Shown: positions 50,569 to 60,010, counted from the stretch's first letter. The stretch is 64,000 bases of DNA from Lacrimispora xylanisolvens (GCF_002934545.1 NZ_PTJA01000003.1:310001-374000); one strand, 5' to 3'. Numbers and translations: made by a program. Notes: generated from the sequence alone by a model not told the origin.

Positions 50569-51204
50569 ATGAGTATAGCAAACATGATTGACCATACAAT
50601 GCTGAAGGCAGATGCCGGGGCGGAAATTATCAGGAGATATTGCCAGGAGGCAAAGGAATATGAATTTGCGTCAGTCTGTGTAAATTCCTGTAACGTACCT
50701 CTGGCAGTTTGGGAATTAAAGGATAGCAGCGTGTCTGTATGTTGTGTAGTAGGTTTCCCATTAGGAGCCATGCTCACATCTGCCAAAGCTTTTGAAGCAT
50801 CAGAGTCAGTAAAAGCAGGAGCAGATGAAGTGGATATGGTTATTAATATTGGAGCATTAAAAGATAAGAATTATGATCTGGTCAGGGAAGATATCAGAGC
50901 GGTAGTTGATGCATGCCAGGGAAAATTAGTGAAAGTAATTCTGGAAAACTGCCTTTTGACAAAGGAAGAGATTGCAAAGGCCTGCCAGCTTTCCATGGAA
51001 GCGGGTGCCCAATATGTAAAAACATCCACAGGATTTAGTACCGGTGGAGCAGTAGCAGAAGATGTGGCTCTTATGAAAAAAACGGTGGGAGAAAAATTGA
51101 AAGTGAAAGCCAGCGGCGGGATCCGTACCCCAAAGGAGGCTGAGACAATGATTTTAGCAGGAGCAGACCGGATTGGAGCTGGAAACGGAATTGCCCTTCT
51201 ATAA
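50569..51204 (+). CDS. deoC: Deoxyribose-phosphate aldolase
   Basis: 211 residues from ATG 50569, six bases behind GGAGG; the ATG at 50563 is too close to that site. Cleaves 2-deoxyribose 5-phosphate into acetaldehyde and glyceraldehyde 3-phosphate. [10 protein letters not shown] at the start, [30 protein letters not shown] with the catalytic Asp, [13 protein letters not shown] with the Schiff-base Lys (about residue 150) and VKASGGIRT with the second catalytic Lys are all present. It is the first gene of a ribose-type uptake operon, unusual for an enzyme specific to deoxyribose phosphate. Confidence 0.95.
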   Translation: MSIANMIDHTMLKADAGAEIIRRYCQEAKEYEFASVCVNSCNVPLAVWELKDSSVSVCCVVGFPLGAMLTSAKAFEASESVKAGADEVDMVINIGALKDKNYDLVREDIRAVVDACQGKLVKVILENCLLTKEEIAKACQLSMEAGAQYVKTSTGFSTGGAVAEDVALMKKTVGEKLKVKASGGIRTPKEAETMILAGADRIGAGNGIALL

Positions 51205-51218
51205 AAAAGGAGATGCTT

Positions 51219-52163
51219 ATGGGAAAAAAGATAACGGTATTTGGAAGTTTTGTGGTGGATTTAATGGGAAGATGCCCCCATCTGCCGGTTCCGGGGGAAA
51301 CGGTAAAAGGAAGCCTTTTTAAAATGGGACCGGGGGGGAAGGGGTTTAACCAGGCGGTAGCAGCTCACAAGGCAGGTGCAGACGTAACCATGGTGACGAA
51401 GGTTGGTAAGGATGCCTTTGCCGATCTTGCCATTGAAACCATGACCAGACTGGGGATGGATACAAAACGGGTATTTTGCAGTGATCAGGCAGAGACAGGC
51501 ACCGCATTAATTATGGTAGATGAAAATACCAGTCAGAATGAAATCGCTGTGATCCTGGGCGCATGTGATACGATTTCCGATGAGGAAGTGGAATCGGTTT
51601 CCGATCTTCTGGATCAGTCAGATTATCTTCTGATTCAGTTGGAAACCAATGTTTCTTCCGTCAGGAAAGCGGTAGAAATGGCGTATGACAAGGGCGTTAA
51701 AATTATTTTAAACACAGCCCCGGTACAGCCTGTCAGTGATAGTATTTTAAGCCGGGTGGAGCTGATAACTCCCAATGAAGTAGAAGCTTCAATATTATCC
51801 GGAATACCAGTAACAGATGAAGAAAGTGCCGGAAAAGCAGCGGATTATTTTTTTAATAAGGGAGTAAAAAATGTGCTCATTACAATGGGAAGCAAAGGGG
51901 TATATATTGCAACCGGAAAAAGAAGGGGATTATTACCTGCTTACCAGGTAGATGCAGTAGATACCACCGGAGCAGGGGATGCATTTAACGGAGGTCTTGC
52001 AGCAGCGTTGGCAGAAGGAAAAGATTTATGGGAAGCAGCAAAATTTGCCAATGCACTGGCAGCGATTTCTGTACAGAGAATTGGAACCACTCCTGCCATG
52101 CCTGAACGGTCCGAAATCGATGCATTTATCAAATCCCATGAAATGGAGGAGCAGCCATGTTAA
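51219..52163 (+). CDS. rbsK: Ribokinase (PfkB family; possibly also deoxyribokinase)
   Basis: 314 residues from ATG 51219, behind AAGGAG. VFGSFVVDLMGRCPHLPVPGET and MGPGGKGFNQAVAAHKAGADV form the sugar-binding start (G-G-K-G-x-N-Q). The C-terminal ATP and anion-hole motif DTTGAGDAFNGGLAAAL holds the catalytic Asp near residue 253. Phosphorylates ribose at C5. Because deoC heads the operon, activity on deoxyribose is possible and cannot be excluded from sequence. Overlaps rbsD by seven bases. Confidence 0.9.
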   Translation: MGKKITVFGSFVVDLMGRCPHLPVPGETVKGSLFKMGPGGKGFNQAVAAHKAGADVTMVTKVGKDAFADLAIETMTRLGMDTKRVFCSDQAETGTALIMVDENTSQNEIAVILGACDTISDEEVESVSDLLDQSDYLLIQLETNVSSVRKAVEMAYDKGVKIILNTAPVQPVSDSILSRVELITPNEVEASILSGIPVTDEESAGKAADYFFNKGVKNVLITMGSKGVYIATGKRRGLLPAYQVDAVDTTGAGDAFNGGLAAALAEGKDLWEAAKFANALAAISVQRIGTTPAMPERSEIDAFIKSHEMEEQPC

Positions 52164-52555
52164 AGACTGGAATTTTACATCCGCAGTTATCAAGAATTAT
52201 GGCAGAGATCAGACATATGGATATGCTTGTAATAGCAGATGCAGGGCTTCCTGTACCTAAGGGAGTGGAGCGGGTGGACTTAGGCTGGAAACAGGGAAAT
52301 CCTGGCTATTTAGAGGTGCTGGAAGAAATTGAAAAATATATGATTACGGAGAAGGCGGTATTTGCCCAGGAGGCTCTTGTAGTAAGCGGGGAATTACATA
52401 AAGAAGCACTGGCTCTTTTACCGGCAGGAATACCTGTGGAGTATGTCCCCCACACGGAATTAAAGAAAATGACAGAAGAAGCAAAAGCAATTATTCTCAC
52501 AGGTGAGTTTACAGGTTATACCAATGTAATACTGATCTCAGGCTGTGCATATTAA
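52157..52555 (+). CDS. rbsD: D-ribose pyranase
   Basis: 132 residues. MLKTGILHPQLSRIMAEIRHMD carries the conserved His of RbsD, followed by LVIADAGLPVPKG and the C-terminal TGEFTGYTNVILISG. Converts beta-pyranose ribose to the furanose form used by ribokinase. Its ribosome site AGGAGGAG-type lies inside the rbsK end. Strongly supports D-ribose as a substrate of this operon. Confidence 0.95.
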   Translation: MLKTGILHPQLSRIMAEIRHMDMLVIADAGLPVPKGVERVDLGWKQGNPGYLEVLEEIEKYMITEKAVFAQEALVVSGELHKEALALLPAGIPVEYVPHTELKKMTEEAKAIILTGEFTGYTNVILISGCAY

Positions 52556-52582
52556 GACCCGTCGAGGGGAAGGGGAATTTAA

Positions 52583-54094
52583 ATGGGAGGAAGGTTAGTA
52601 TTAAAACTGGAATCAATCGTTAAGACATTTCCTGGTGTAAAGGCTCTTGACGGAGTTCATCTGGAGCTATATGAAGGCGAGGTTCATGCTCTGTGCGGAG
52701 AAAACGGAGCAGGAAAATCCACCCTGATGAAAATTATTGCAGGAGCTCAGCCCTATACATCAGGGGCCATGTACTTAAATGGGGAAAAGGTGGTATTTCA
52801 CTCTGCCAGGGAAGCAGAAAAATCAGGAATTGCCATGATCTATCAGGAATTTAATATGGTGCCGGAATTAACGGTGGCTGAAAATATGTATCTTGGAAGG
52901 CTTCCTGTAAACAGCTTTAAGAAAGTGGATTGGGATAAGCTGTTTGAGGAAGCGCAGGATAATTTAAACCACCTGGGTCTGAAATTCAGTTCAAAGACCA
53001 AAGTGAAGAATCTTTCTGTTGCCGAAGTGCAGATGACAGAAATCGCCAAATGCCTTACCATAGGAGCCAGAATTATTATCATGGATGAGCCGACTGCGGC
53101 GCTTGCCGAGGAAGAAATAAAAATACTGTTTGGGATTATTGAAGAACTGAAAAAGAAAGGAATTGCCATTATCTATATTTCTCACCGTATGGATGAGATT
53201 TTTAAGATCTCAGACCGGCTGACGGTATTCCGGGATGGCAGATATGTGGCTTCCAGACAAATTAATGAGACAGATTATGATGATGTGGTATCCATGATGG
53301 TAGGCAGAAACGTTTCTAACCTGTATCCTGTCCGTAATTACAAGGTCCAGGAAGTGGTGCTTGAAGCCAAAGAGATAAACAGCCGGAATGTACATGATGT
53401 GAGTCTGAAGCTTCATAAAGGAGAAATACTTGGCATAACCGGACTTCTGGGCTCAGGAACCATTGAATTATCAAAGCTATTATATGGTGCCATACCAATG
53501 GAGCGGGGAGAAGTCTTCATACATGGGGTGAAAAAAGACTGCTCAGCACCTGTAAAAGCACTGAAAGCCGGAATTGGTTTTGTATCGGATGACAGGAAAC
53601 AGGAGGGGCTGGTATTAATAAGAAGCATCCGGGAAAATATTTCCATGTCTTCCTTAAAGAAACTTACAAAAGGAATTCATTTAAATACCAGATTGGAAAC
53701 AGAACGGGTAAACCAACAGGTTCAGTCACTGAATATCCGGATTAGTTCAGCTTCCCAGCTGGCTGGAAAGCTTAGTGGAGGCAATCAGCAGAAAATTGTT
53801 TTTGCAAAGGTGCTGGAAGCAGATTCCGATATTCTCATACTAAACGAACCCACTAGAGGCGTGGATGTGGGGGCGAAGGCAGAAATATATGCAATTATCA
53901 ACCAGCTGACCCAAAAAGGGAAAAGTATTCTTATGATCTCCACGGATTTACCCGAACTGATCGGAGTCAGTGACCGTGTGATTGTAATGCGGGAAGGCCG
54001 TATGGTATTGGAAATTTCAGGCAAGGACATGAACCAGGAACTAATTTTAGCACATGCATCTGGAGGGGTGAGAGAAAATGAATCAAAAAGCTAA
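52583..54094 (+). CDS. rbsA: Ribose-type ABC transporter ATP-binding protein (two NBDs)
   Basis: 503 residues. The first nucleotide-binding domain has Walker A CGENGAGKSTLMKI (about residues 37-50), signature LSVAEVQMTEIAKCL and Walker B IIIMDEPTAAL. The second has the degenerate Walker A GLLGSGTIELSKLLYG usual in RbsA, signature LSGGNQQKIVFAKVL and Walker B ILILNEPTRGVDVGAK. This fused two-NBD layout is specific to the CUT2 family (ribose, xylose, galactose). Ribosome site AGGGG; overlaps rbsC by 17 bases. Confidence 0.95.
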   Translation: MGGRLVLKLESIVKTFPGVKALDGVHLELYEGEVHALCGENGAGKSTLMKIIAGAQPYTSGAMYLNGEKVVFHSAREAEKSGIAMIYQEFNMVPELTVAENMYLGRLPVNSFKKVDWDKLFEEAQDNLNHLGLKFSSKTKVKNLSVAEVQMTEIAKCLTIGARIIIMDEPTAALAEEEIKILFGIIEELKKKGIAIIYISHRMDEIFKISDRLTVFRDGRYVASRQINETDYDDVVSMMVGRNVSNLYPVRNYKVQEVVLEAKEINSRNVHDVSLKLHKGEILGITGLLGSGTIELSKLLYGAIPMERGEVFIHGVKKDCSAPVKALKAGIGFVSDDRKQEGLVLIRSIRENISMSSLKKLTKGIHLNTRLETERVNQQVQSLNIRISSASQLAGKLSGGNQQKIVFAKVLEADSDILILNEPTRGVDVGAKAEIYAIINQLTQKGKSILMISTDLPELIGVSDRVIVMREGRMVLEISGKDMNQELILAHASGGVRENESKS

Positions 54095-55040
54095 GAAACA
54101 ATTGATCAATCAGATCAATATTTACCGTTCGGTTTTAATACTGCTGATCATATGCCTGTTTGCTGCATTTTTGTCAAAAAGCTTTTTAAATATATCCAAT
54201 CTTTTTAACGTATTTAAACAGGTAACTGTGGCCGGTATTATTGGCTGCGGAATGACTTTCGTAATTCTGACCGGAGGAATTGACTTATCCGTTGGTTCCA
54301 TACTTGGACTTTCCGGCGTGGTAGCTTCCGGGGTACTAGCTTCTACCGGAAACACATTCCTGGCTGTAGCGACAGCATTAGCCATTGGCACTGTTTGTGG
54401 GACTGCCAACGGATTCTTTATCTCTCACTGCGGAATTCCTCCATTTATTGCAACACTGGGCACCATGACTTTGCTACGGGGCTGTGTTTTGATTTATACG
54501 AAGGGTTCGCCTATTCCGGTAAAGTCTGAGGTCTATAAATTTATTGGAAAGGGTTCTTTTATAGGTGTGCCGGTACCTGTGATCATACTCATACTTCTTT
54601 TTCTGGCAGCACATTACATATTGACACAAACTCCCTTTGGAAGGAGCATCTATGCTGTTGGAGGAAACCGGGAAGCCGCCCGTCTGTCGGGAATATCAGT
54701 TAAAAGAACAGAATGGACCGCTTATATCATGAATGGATTATTAAGCGGAATCGCTGCTGTTGTACTGACTGCCAGGCTTGGATCGGCGCAATCCACCAGC
54801 GGGCAGGGAATTGAAATGGATGCAATTGCAGCGGTTATCCTTGGAGGAACCAGCCTAAGCGGAGGGACCGGATTTGTACTTCCTACCGTGGTGGGTGCCA
54901 TGATTATGGGGATCATTGATAACATCCTTACTTTGATGAATGTCAATCCTCACGCAACCAGCATTGTAAAAGGGTCTGTGGTACTGATTGCAGTTCTGGT
55001 GGATAAAAAAGTCAAGGATTTATCCGCAAAAGCGGAATAA
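54078..55040 (+). CDS. rbsC: Ribose-type ABC transporter permease
   Basis: 320 residues with eight to ten membrane helices. FVILTGGIDLSVGSILGLSGV (about residues 59-79) is the BPD_transp_2 signature of RbsC, followed by NGFFISHCGIPPFIATLGTM, AVGGNREAARLSGI (EAA-like loop) and GIEMDAIAAVILGGTSLSGGTG. Forms the homodimeric CUT2 channel with RbsA. Starts within the end of rbsA. Confidence 0.95.
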   Translation: MNQKAKKQLINQINIYRSVLILLIICLFAAFLSKSFLNISNLFNVFKQVTVAGIIGCGMTFVILTGGIDLSVGSILGLSGVVASGVLASTGNTFLAVATALAIGTVCGTANGFFISHCGIPPFIATLGTMTLLRGCVLIYTKGSPIPVKSEVYKFIGKGSFIGVPVPVIILILLFLAAHYILTQTPFGRSIYAVGGNREAARLSGISVKRTEWTAYIMNGLLSGIAAVVLTARLGSAQSTSGQGIEMDAIAAVILGGTSLSGGTGFVLPTVVGAMIMGIIDNILTLMNVNPHATSIVKGSVVLIAVLVDKKVKDLSAKAE

Positions 55041-55083
55041 ATAGAAACTATTTTAATGTATTTGAGAAGGGAAGGGCAGAATT

Positions 55084-56103
55084 ATGATGAAAAAGAGAAT
55101 TGCAGCTACAATGATGGCAGGATTTGTTGCGGTATCGCTGGCTGGATGCAGTATAAAAACAGCCACGGAGACTGCAAAGGAGACAACCCAGACAGAAACT
55201 GCTGTGACAAAATCAGAAGAGACAACAGCAAAAACGGATGCAGGAGCCAGGAAAAAATATGTAATCGGTCTTGCAATGAACACACAGACCAATCCATTTT
55301 TTGTGGACGTAAAGGATGGGGTACAAAAAGCCGCTGATGAGCTGGGCGTGGAATTATACATTACAGATGCTCAGGATGATCCGGCTGTCCAGATGAAAGA
55401 TGTGGAGAACTTAATTACAAAGAAACCAGATTGTATTATTATTGATACCTGTGACTCAGATGCCATTGTCTCATCCATTGAGGACTGCAATAAAGCTGGA
55501 ATTCCGGTTCTTACCATGGACCGGGAAGCCAGTGGAGGAGAAGTGGTATCTCATATAGGATATGATGCCATTAAATCAGGAAAACTGGCAGGAAAGTTTC
55601 TGGCGGATACTCTGGGCGGAAAAGGAACTATAGTAGAACTTCAGGGAATCATGGGCACCAATGTAGCCCAGAACCGTTCCAAAGGATTTAATGAAATCAT
55701 AAGCCAGAATCCGGATATGAAAATTGTGGCATGCCAGGTGGCGGATTTTGACCGTGCAAAGGGCATGAGTGTAATGGAGAATATTTTACAGGCAAATGAT
55801 CACATTGACGGATTGTATGCTGCAAATGATGAAATGCTTCTTGGGGCGTTAGAAGCAATTGAAGCAGCCGGACGTTTAGATGAAATCACTATGATCGGCT
55901 GTGATGCCATTGATGATACCATTGAGGCAATTAAGGCGGGAAAAGTTGAAGCAACCATTGCAGAGCCCCCATTTTTCCTTGGAAAGGCAATATTAAAAAC
56001 CGCTTATGACTATCTGGAGGGAAAGAACGTAGAGAAATATGTTATTCTGGATAATGAGCTGGTTACTTCTGAAAATGTAAACGGATTAGTTACAAAAGAA
56101 TAA
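55084..56103 (+). CDS. rbsB: Ribose-type ABC transporter substrate-binding lipoprotein
   Basis: 339 residues; two adjacent ATG codons, the first behind AAGGGCAG. Signal peptide ends VSLAGC (lipobox), then a Thr/Glu-rich linker to about residue 55. The family-4 periplasmic-binding fold is clear: VIGLAMNTQTNPFFVDVKDG, DAQDDPAVQMKDVENLI, GIPVLTMDREASGG, and GLYAANDEMLLGALEAIEAAG. The Asn, Asp and Arg residues known to hold ribose in RbsB occur in matching segments (TNPFF, MDRE, ANDEM). It is the last gene of the operon, ahead of a strong terminator, an unusual place compared with rbsD-A-C-B-K order. Confidence 0.93.
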   Translation: MMKKRIAATMMAGFVAVSLAGCSIKTATETAKETTQTETAVTKSEETTAKTDAGARKKYVIGLAMNTQTNPFFVDVKDGVQKAADELGVELYITDAQDDPAVQMKDVENLITKKPDCIIIDTCDSDAIVSSIEDCNKAGIPVLTMDREASGGEVVSHIGYDAIKSGKLAGKFLADTLGGKGTIVELQGIMGTNVAQNRSKGFNEIISQNPDMKIVACQVADFDRAKGMSVMENILQANDHIDGLYAANDEMLLGALEAIEAAGRLDEITMIGCDAIDDTIEAIKAGKVEATIAEPPFFLGKAILKTAYDYLEGKNVEKYVILDNELVTSENVNGLVTKE

Positions 56104-56118
56104 ATTTTACAGATACAG

Positions 56119-56166
56119 TCTGCTGCCAGATTCCCTGATGAACCGGTTTCTGGCAGCAGATTTTTT
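56119..56166 (+). terminator. Terminator of the rbs operon
   Basis: TCTGCTGCCAGA (56119-56130) pairs perfectly with TCTGGCAGCAGA (56149-56160), followed by TTTTTTGC. Confidence 0.95.
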
Positions 56167-56274
56167 GCAACTGTTTGAAAAGAATCGTGACAAGTGGTTG
56201 AGAACATGGTAAAATACGTCTGTGCCGCATGGTAAAGTATGGCAGAATAATAAAACAGCAAAGGGTGAAGGCTT

Positions 56275-57621
56275 ATGGAGACCGACATGACGAGAGGCAA
56301 TCCGCTTCCCATCATTTTAAAATTTACACTTCCGCTATTAATCGGAAATATTTTTCAGCAGTTTTATAATATGGTGGATACAATTATTGTAGGTCGTTTT
56401 GTAGGACCGGATGCATTGGCGGCGGTAGGATCAACAGGTACCATCATGTTTCTGGTAATTGGTTTTTCACAGGGAATGAGTACGGGATTCACTGTTCTTA
56501 CCAGTCAGAGGTTTGGGGCCGGGGATGAAAACGGGACGAAGCGATCGGTGGCAAATGGAATTTTACTGTCATTGTTTGTTATTGTATTTATGACATTTAT
56601 CAGTCTGGCATTTATGAGAACACTTTTAAAAATTATGAATACCCCCCAGAATATTATGGAAGATGCGTATACTTATATCTCTATTATTTGCATAGGAATC
56701 TTTACAAATGTATTTTATAACCTGTTCTCTTCCTATCTGCGTTCTGTGGGTAACAGCAGGATACCGCTTATATTTTTGGTGCTTTCCGCTTGCTTAAATA
56801 TCGTGTTGGATTTGGTTTTTGTTATTAATTTTAAGATGGGAGTTGCTGGTGCTGCATGGGCGACCAATGTATCTCAGGGAGTATCTGCTCTTTTATGTAT
56901 TATTTATATTACAAAAAAAGTACCTGTTCTCACGCCGGAAAAGCATCACTGGAAGCTGCATGGTTATGATACGAAGATCCAGCTGTCTGTGGGGGTTCCC
57001 ATGGCTCTACAGTTTGGAATCACCGCTTCGGGAACGATGATTATGCAGTCTGCAGTCAATTTATTTGGTTCCGTGGCAGTTGCATCCAATACAGCAGCCA
57101 ATAAATTTCAGAGTATGGTAATTCAGGGAATGATGGCAATGGGGCAAACCATGGCTACTTATTCGGGACAAAACTATGGGAAAGGTGATATTGGAAGAAT
57201 CAAACAGGGAGTCCGCCTTGCACTTACAACAGAAGTAATCTATGCCGTTGTATGCTCCGTTATTGTGGTTCTGGGACTTCCGTTTGCCCTGAGGCTGTTC
57301 TTCTCCGGTAATGTAGATCTGGCGGATATTCTTCCATGGGCAAAAACCTACAGTTATCTTTGCGCCTCTTTTTACATTCCTCTGGGGACTATTTTTATTT
57401 TCCGGAATACCATGCAGGGGTGCGGATATGGATTGCTTCCCATGCTGGGCGGTGTAGTGGAACTGGTAGCCAGACTGGTTACGGCTACGCTTGCAATAAG
57501 GTTTGTAAGCTTCCCTCTTGCCTGTGCCTGTGACCCTGCAGCATGGCTGAGCGCTGCATTGTTCACTGGAATATCTTATGTTTACGTTATAAAAAAGGTT
57601 GAGAAAAAGCTGATCAGCTAA
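56275..57621 (+). CDS. MATE-family efflux transporter
   Basis: 448 residues and twelve membrane helices in two homologous halves. LPLLIGNIFQQFYNMVDTIIVGRFVGPDALAAVGSTG is the classic first MatE block; the second half repeats it with MALQFGITASGTMIMQSAVNLFG and AVASNTAANKFQSMVIQGMMAMGQ. Exports cationic drugs or metabolites using sodium or proton gradients. Ribosome site GGGTGAAGG. Single-gene unit; no adjacent regulator. Confidence 0.93.
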   Translation: METDMTRGNPLPIILKFTLPLLIGNIFQQFYNMVDTIIVGRFVGPDALAAVGSTGTIMFLVIGFSQGMSTGFTVLTSQRFGAGDENGTKRSVANGILLSLFVIVFMTFISLAFMRTLLKIMNTPQNIMEDAYTYISIICIGIFTNVFYNLFSSYLRSVGNSRIPLIFLVLSACLNIVLDLVFVINFKMGVAGAAWATNVSQGVSALLCIIYITKKVPVLTPEKHHWKLHGYDTKIQLSVGVPMALQFGITASGTMIMQSAVNLFGSVAVASNTAANKFQSMVIQGMMAMGQTMATYSGQNYGKGDIGRIKQGVRLALTTEVIYAVVCSVIVVLGLPFALRLFFSGNVDLADILPWAKTYSYLCASFYIPLGTIFIFRNTMQGCGYGLLPMLGGVVELVARLVTATLAIRFVSFPLACACDPAAWLSAALFTGISYVYVIKKVEKKLIS

Positions 57622-57727
57622 GGCTGTTTTTTCTGCTTTTAAATTTCTAAATTTATTATTGATTTATAGTATAATATTTAGTATATTATGTAATAGATTA
57701 TCTTAGGAAACACTTGAAAGGGGAATC

Positions 57728-58744
57728 ATGATGATAAAAGTAGCTGTGGATGCCATGGGCGGTGACTATGCACCAGTACAGACGGTGGCAGGTGCCGTAG
57801 AGGCGGTAAACGCGAATAAAGAGATCCGGGTTCTCTTAGTAGGGCAGGAACAGATGATATCTGATGAACTTGCAAAATACACATTTAATAAGGATCAGAT
57901 ACAGATTGTGAATGCGACAGAGGTAATCGAGACGGAAGAACCTCCGGTTAACGCCATACGTAAGAAGAAAGATTCTTCCATCGTTGTGGGAATGAATCTG
58001 GTAAAACAAAAAGAGGCGGATGCGTTTGTATCGGCCGGTAGCTCAGGCGCCATACTGGTTGGCGGACAGGTGATAGTCGGACGGATCAAGGGTGTAGAAA
58101 GACCACCGCTTGCACCCCTTATTCCAACAGAAAAAGGCGTTTCCCTGCTGATAGACTGCGGCGCTAATGTGGATGCCAGACCCTCTCATCTGGTACAGTT
58201 TGCCCAAATGGGCTCCTTATATATGGAGCATGTTGTAGGCATTAAGAATCCAACAGTTGCCATTGTCAACATCGGCGCAGAGGAAGAAAAGGGAAATGCG
58301 CTAGTGAAAGAGACATTTCCGCTGTTAAAGGATTGTAAGGATATTCATTTTACCGGAAGCATTGAGGCCAGAGAGATTCCGCATGGCGGTGCAGATGTCA
58401 TTGTATGTGAGGCATTTGTGGGCAATGTAATCCTGAAGTTGTATGAAGGAGTGGGCGCGACCTTGATTAACAAGGTAAAGAGTGGTATGATGGGTAGCTT
58501 CAGGAGCAAAATCGGTGCTCTGCTTGTAAAACCTGCTTTGAAAGAGACTTTAAAATCATTTGATTCATCCCGTTATGGCGGCGCTCCGCTTTTAGGGCTG
58601 AATGGTCTGGTGGTAAAGACTCATGGTAACTCAAAAGCAGCAGAAATAAAAAACTCCATACTTCAATGCGTAACCTTCAAAGAACAGGGAATTAATGATA
58701 AGATAAGAGAAAGTCTTAAAATGAAAGAAGAAAATCAAGAATAG
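57728..58744 (+). CDS. plsX: Phosphate acyltransferase PlsX
   Basis: 338 residues; start is one of two adjacent ATG codons behind [19 protein letters not shown] at the start is diagnostic, as are [38 protein letters not shown] and [15 protein letters not shown]. Converts acyl-ACP to acyl phosphate for phosphatidic acid synthesis. acpP follows by 19 bases, so substrate carrier and acyltransferase are made together. An AT-rich leader with TATAAT at 57670 may hold the promoter, though no -35 box is clear. No FapR-type palindrome was recognised. Confidence 0.95.
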   Translation: MMIKVAVDAMGGDYAPVQTVAGAVEAVNANKEIRVLLVGQEQMISDELAKYTFNKDQIQIVNATEVIETEEPPVNAIRKKKDSSIVVGMNLVKQKEADAFVSAGSSGAILVGGQVIVGRIKGVERPPLAPLIPTEKGVSLLIDCGANVDARPSHLVQFAQMGSLYMEHVVGIKNPTVAIVNIGAEEEKGNALVKETFPLLKDCKDIHFTGSIEAREIPHGGADVIVCEAFVGNVILKLYEGVGATLINKVKSGMMGSFRSKIGALLVKPALKETLKSFDSSRYGGAPLLGLNGLVVKTHGNSKAAEIKNSILQCVTFKEQGINDKIRESLKMKEENQE

Positions 58745-58763
58745 GAGAGAGGAAGGAAAACAA

Positions 58764-58994
58764 ATGGAATTCGAAAAATTACAGAAAATTATTGCAGAGG
58801 TATTAAATATTGAGCCGGAGGAAGTTACTATGAACTCCACATTCGTGGATGACCTGGGTGCTGACTCCCTTGATGTGTTCCAGATCGTTATGGGCATTGA
58901 AGAGGAATTTGATATTGAGATTCCAACTGAAGTGGCAGAGAACATTGTAAGTGTCAGCGACGCAGTAGAACAGGTCAAGAATGCATTAAATTAA
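58764..58994 (+). CDS. acpP: Acyl carrier protein
   Basis: 76 residues, acidic. The phosphopantetheine attachment site is Ser35 in [21 protein letters not shown]. Carries growing acyl chains for fatty-acid synthesis. Ribosome site AGAGAGGAAGG. Co-transcribed with plsX and followed by a terminator. Confidence 0.97.
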   Translation: MEFEKLQKIIAEVLNIEPEEVTMNSTFVDDLGADSLDVFQIVMGIEEEFDIEIPTEVAENIVSVSDAVEQVKNALN

Positions 58995-59002
58995 TAGATG
59001 TG

Positions 59003-59047
59003 GGTGCTGCTAGGATCGTTTGGTCTGACCGCAGCACCTTCTTTCAT
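59003..59047 (+). terminator. Terminator after acpP
   Basis: GGTGCTGC (59003-59010) pairs with GCAGCACC (59031-59038), followed by TTCTTTCAT. Located between acpP and the leader repeat of rnc; some read-through would be needed if rnc has no own promoter. Confidence 0.75.
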
Positions 59048-59062
59048 AATAGGGGGTAATCG

Positions 59063-59110
59063 GGTATCCCTCTATGTCCAAAGTACATGGACAATAATAA
59101 GGAACACCAG
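59063..59110 (+). repeat. Single copy of the 52-bp repeat in the rnc leader
   Basis: Begins CGGGTATCCCTCTATGTCCA and ends 14 bases before the rnc start codon. Differs from the downstream array units at a few bases in the loop and tail and lacks four bases at the end. It keeps the hairpin TGTCCA-AAGTACA-TGGACA. Confidence 0.85.
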
Positions 59111-59124
59111 GAAAGAGGAATGAG

Positions 59125-59811
59125 ATGAGCAGAAGTATGAAAGAACTGGAAGAACGGATCGGTTATCGTTTTTCGGACAAGCATCTTATGACACAGGCCA
59201 TGACCCACAGCTCCTATGCCAATGAACACCGACTGAATAAAACAGAATGCAATGAGAGACTTGAATTTTTAGGTGATTCGGTTTTGGAAGTGGTATCCAG
59301 TGATTGTCTGTATCATAAATATCCACAAAAGCCAGAGGGGGATTTAACAAAAATCCGTGCCAGTATTGTTTGTGAGCCCACCCTTGCTTACTGTGCAGAA
59401 TTGATAAAGCTTGGGGAATATCTCCTTTTAGGCCGGGGAGAGGAAGCAACAGGGGGAAGAGGGAGAGCTTCAATTGTTTCGGATGCAATGGAAGCACTGA
59501 TTGGAGCCATTTATCTGGATGGTGGTTTTGCTAATGCAAAAGAGTTTATCCTTCGTTTCATCATGAATGATCTGGAACATAAGCAGCTCTTTTTTGATAG
59601 CAAGACTATCTTGCAGGAGATTGTACAAAGCCAGACGGAAGAGGCGTTAACGTATGAGCTCTTAAAAGAAGAAGGCCCGGATCATAATAAGATATTTGAG
59701 ACCCAGGTAAAAATCGGGGATAAAATTATCGGACAGGGAACTGGAAGAACAAAGAAAGCTGCGGAGCAGGTGGCGGCTTATCACGGAATATTGAAGCTGC
59801 GTGGACAATAA
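59125..59811 (+). CDS. rnc: Ribonuclease III
   Basis: 228 residues, ribosome site GAAAGAGGAA. The RNase III signature NERLEFLGDSVLEVV (residues 43-57) and DAMEALIGAIYLDGG carry the metal-binding acidic residues. The C-terminal double-stranded-RNA-binding domain spans about residues 155-226, with GQGTGRTKKAAEQVAAYHGI. Processes rRNA precursors and double-stranded RNA. Oddity: its last codons, GCGTGGACAATAA, are identical to part of the 52-bp repeat that begins two bases after the stop, and a copy also lies in its leader. Followed by smc and ftsY, a standard order. Confidence 0.95.
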   Translation: MSRSMKELEERIGYRFSDKHLMTQAMTHSSYANEHRLNKTECNERLEFLGDSVLEVVSSDCLYHKYPQKPEGDLTKIRASIVCEPTLAYCAELIKLGEYLLLGRGEEATGGRGRASIVSDAMEALIGAIYLDGGFANAKEFILRFIMNDLEHKQLFFDSKTILQEIVQSQTEEALTYELLKEEGPDHNKIFETQVKIGDKIIGQGTGRTKKAAEQVAAYHGILKLRGQ

Positions 59812-59812
59812 G

Positions 59813-60010
59813 CGGGTATCCCTTTATGTCCAAAGAGCATGGACAATAATATGGTAACACCCTTCGGGTATCCCTCTATGTCCAAAGAGCGTGGACAATA
59901 ATATGGTAACACCCTTCGGGTATCCCTCTATGTCCAAAGAGCATGGACAATAATATGGTAACACCCTTCGGGTATCCCTTTATGTCCAAAGAGCGTGGAC
60001 AATAATATGG
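59813..60010 (+). repeat. Tandem array of four 52-bp repeats between rnc and smc
   Basis: Units begin at 59813, 59865, 59917 and 59969; the last is cut after 42 bases. Each starts CGGGTATCCC, and contains TGTCCA-AAGAGCR-TGGACA (six-pair stem, seven-base loop); the join between units forms ACCC-TTC-GGGT. The period of 52 is not a multiple of three and no coding sense is visible. Units differ only at two variable positions (T/C near base 11 and A/G in the loop), so the array is recent or kept uniform. Confidence 0.95.

Noticed and set aside
57660-57720. FapR operator before plsX
   Set aside because: The AT-rich leader holds TTAGTATATTATG-like sequence but not the palindromic FapR consensus.
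59813-60010. Tandem repeats considered as a CRISPR array
   Set aside because: The 52-base units are contiguous with no unique spacers, and no cas gene is nearby.
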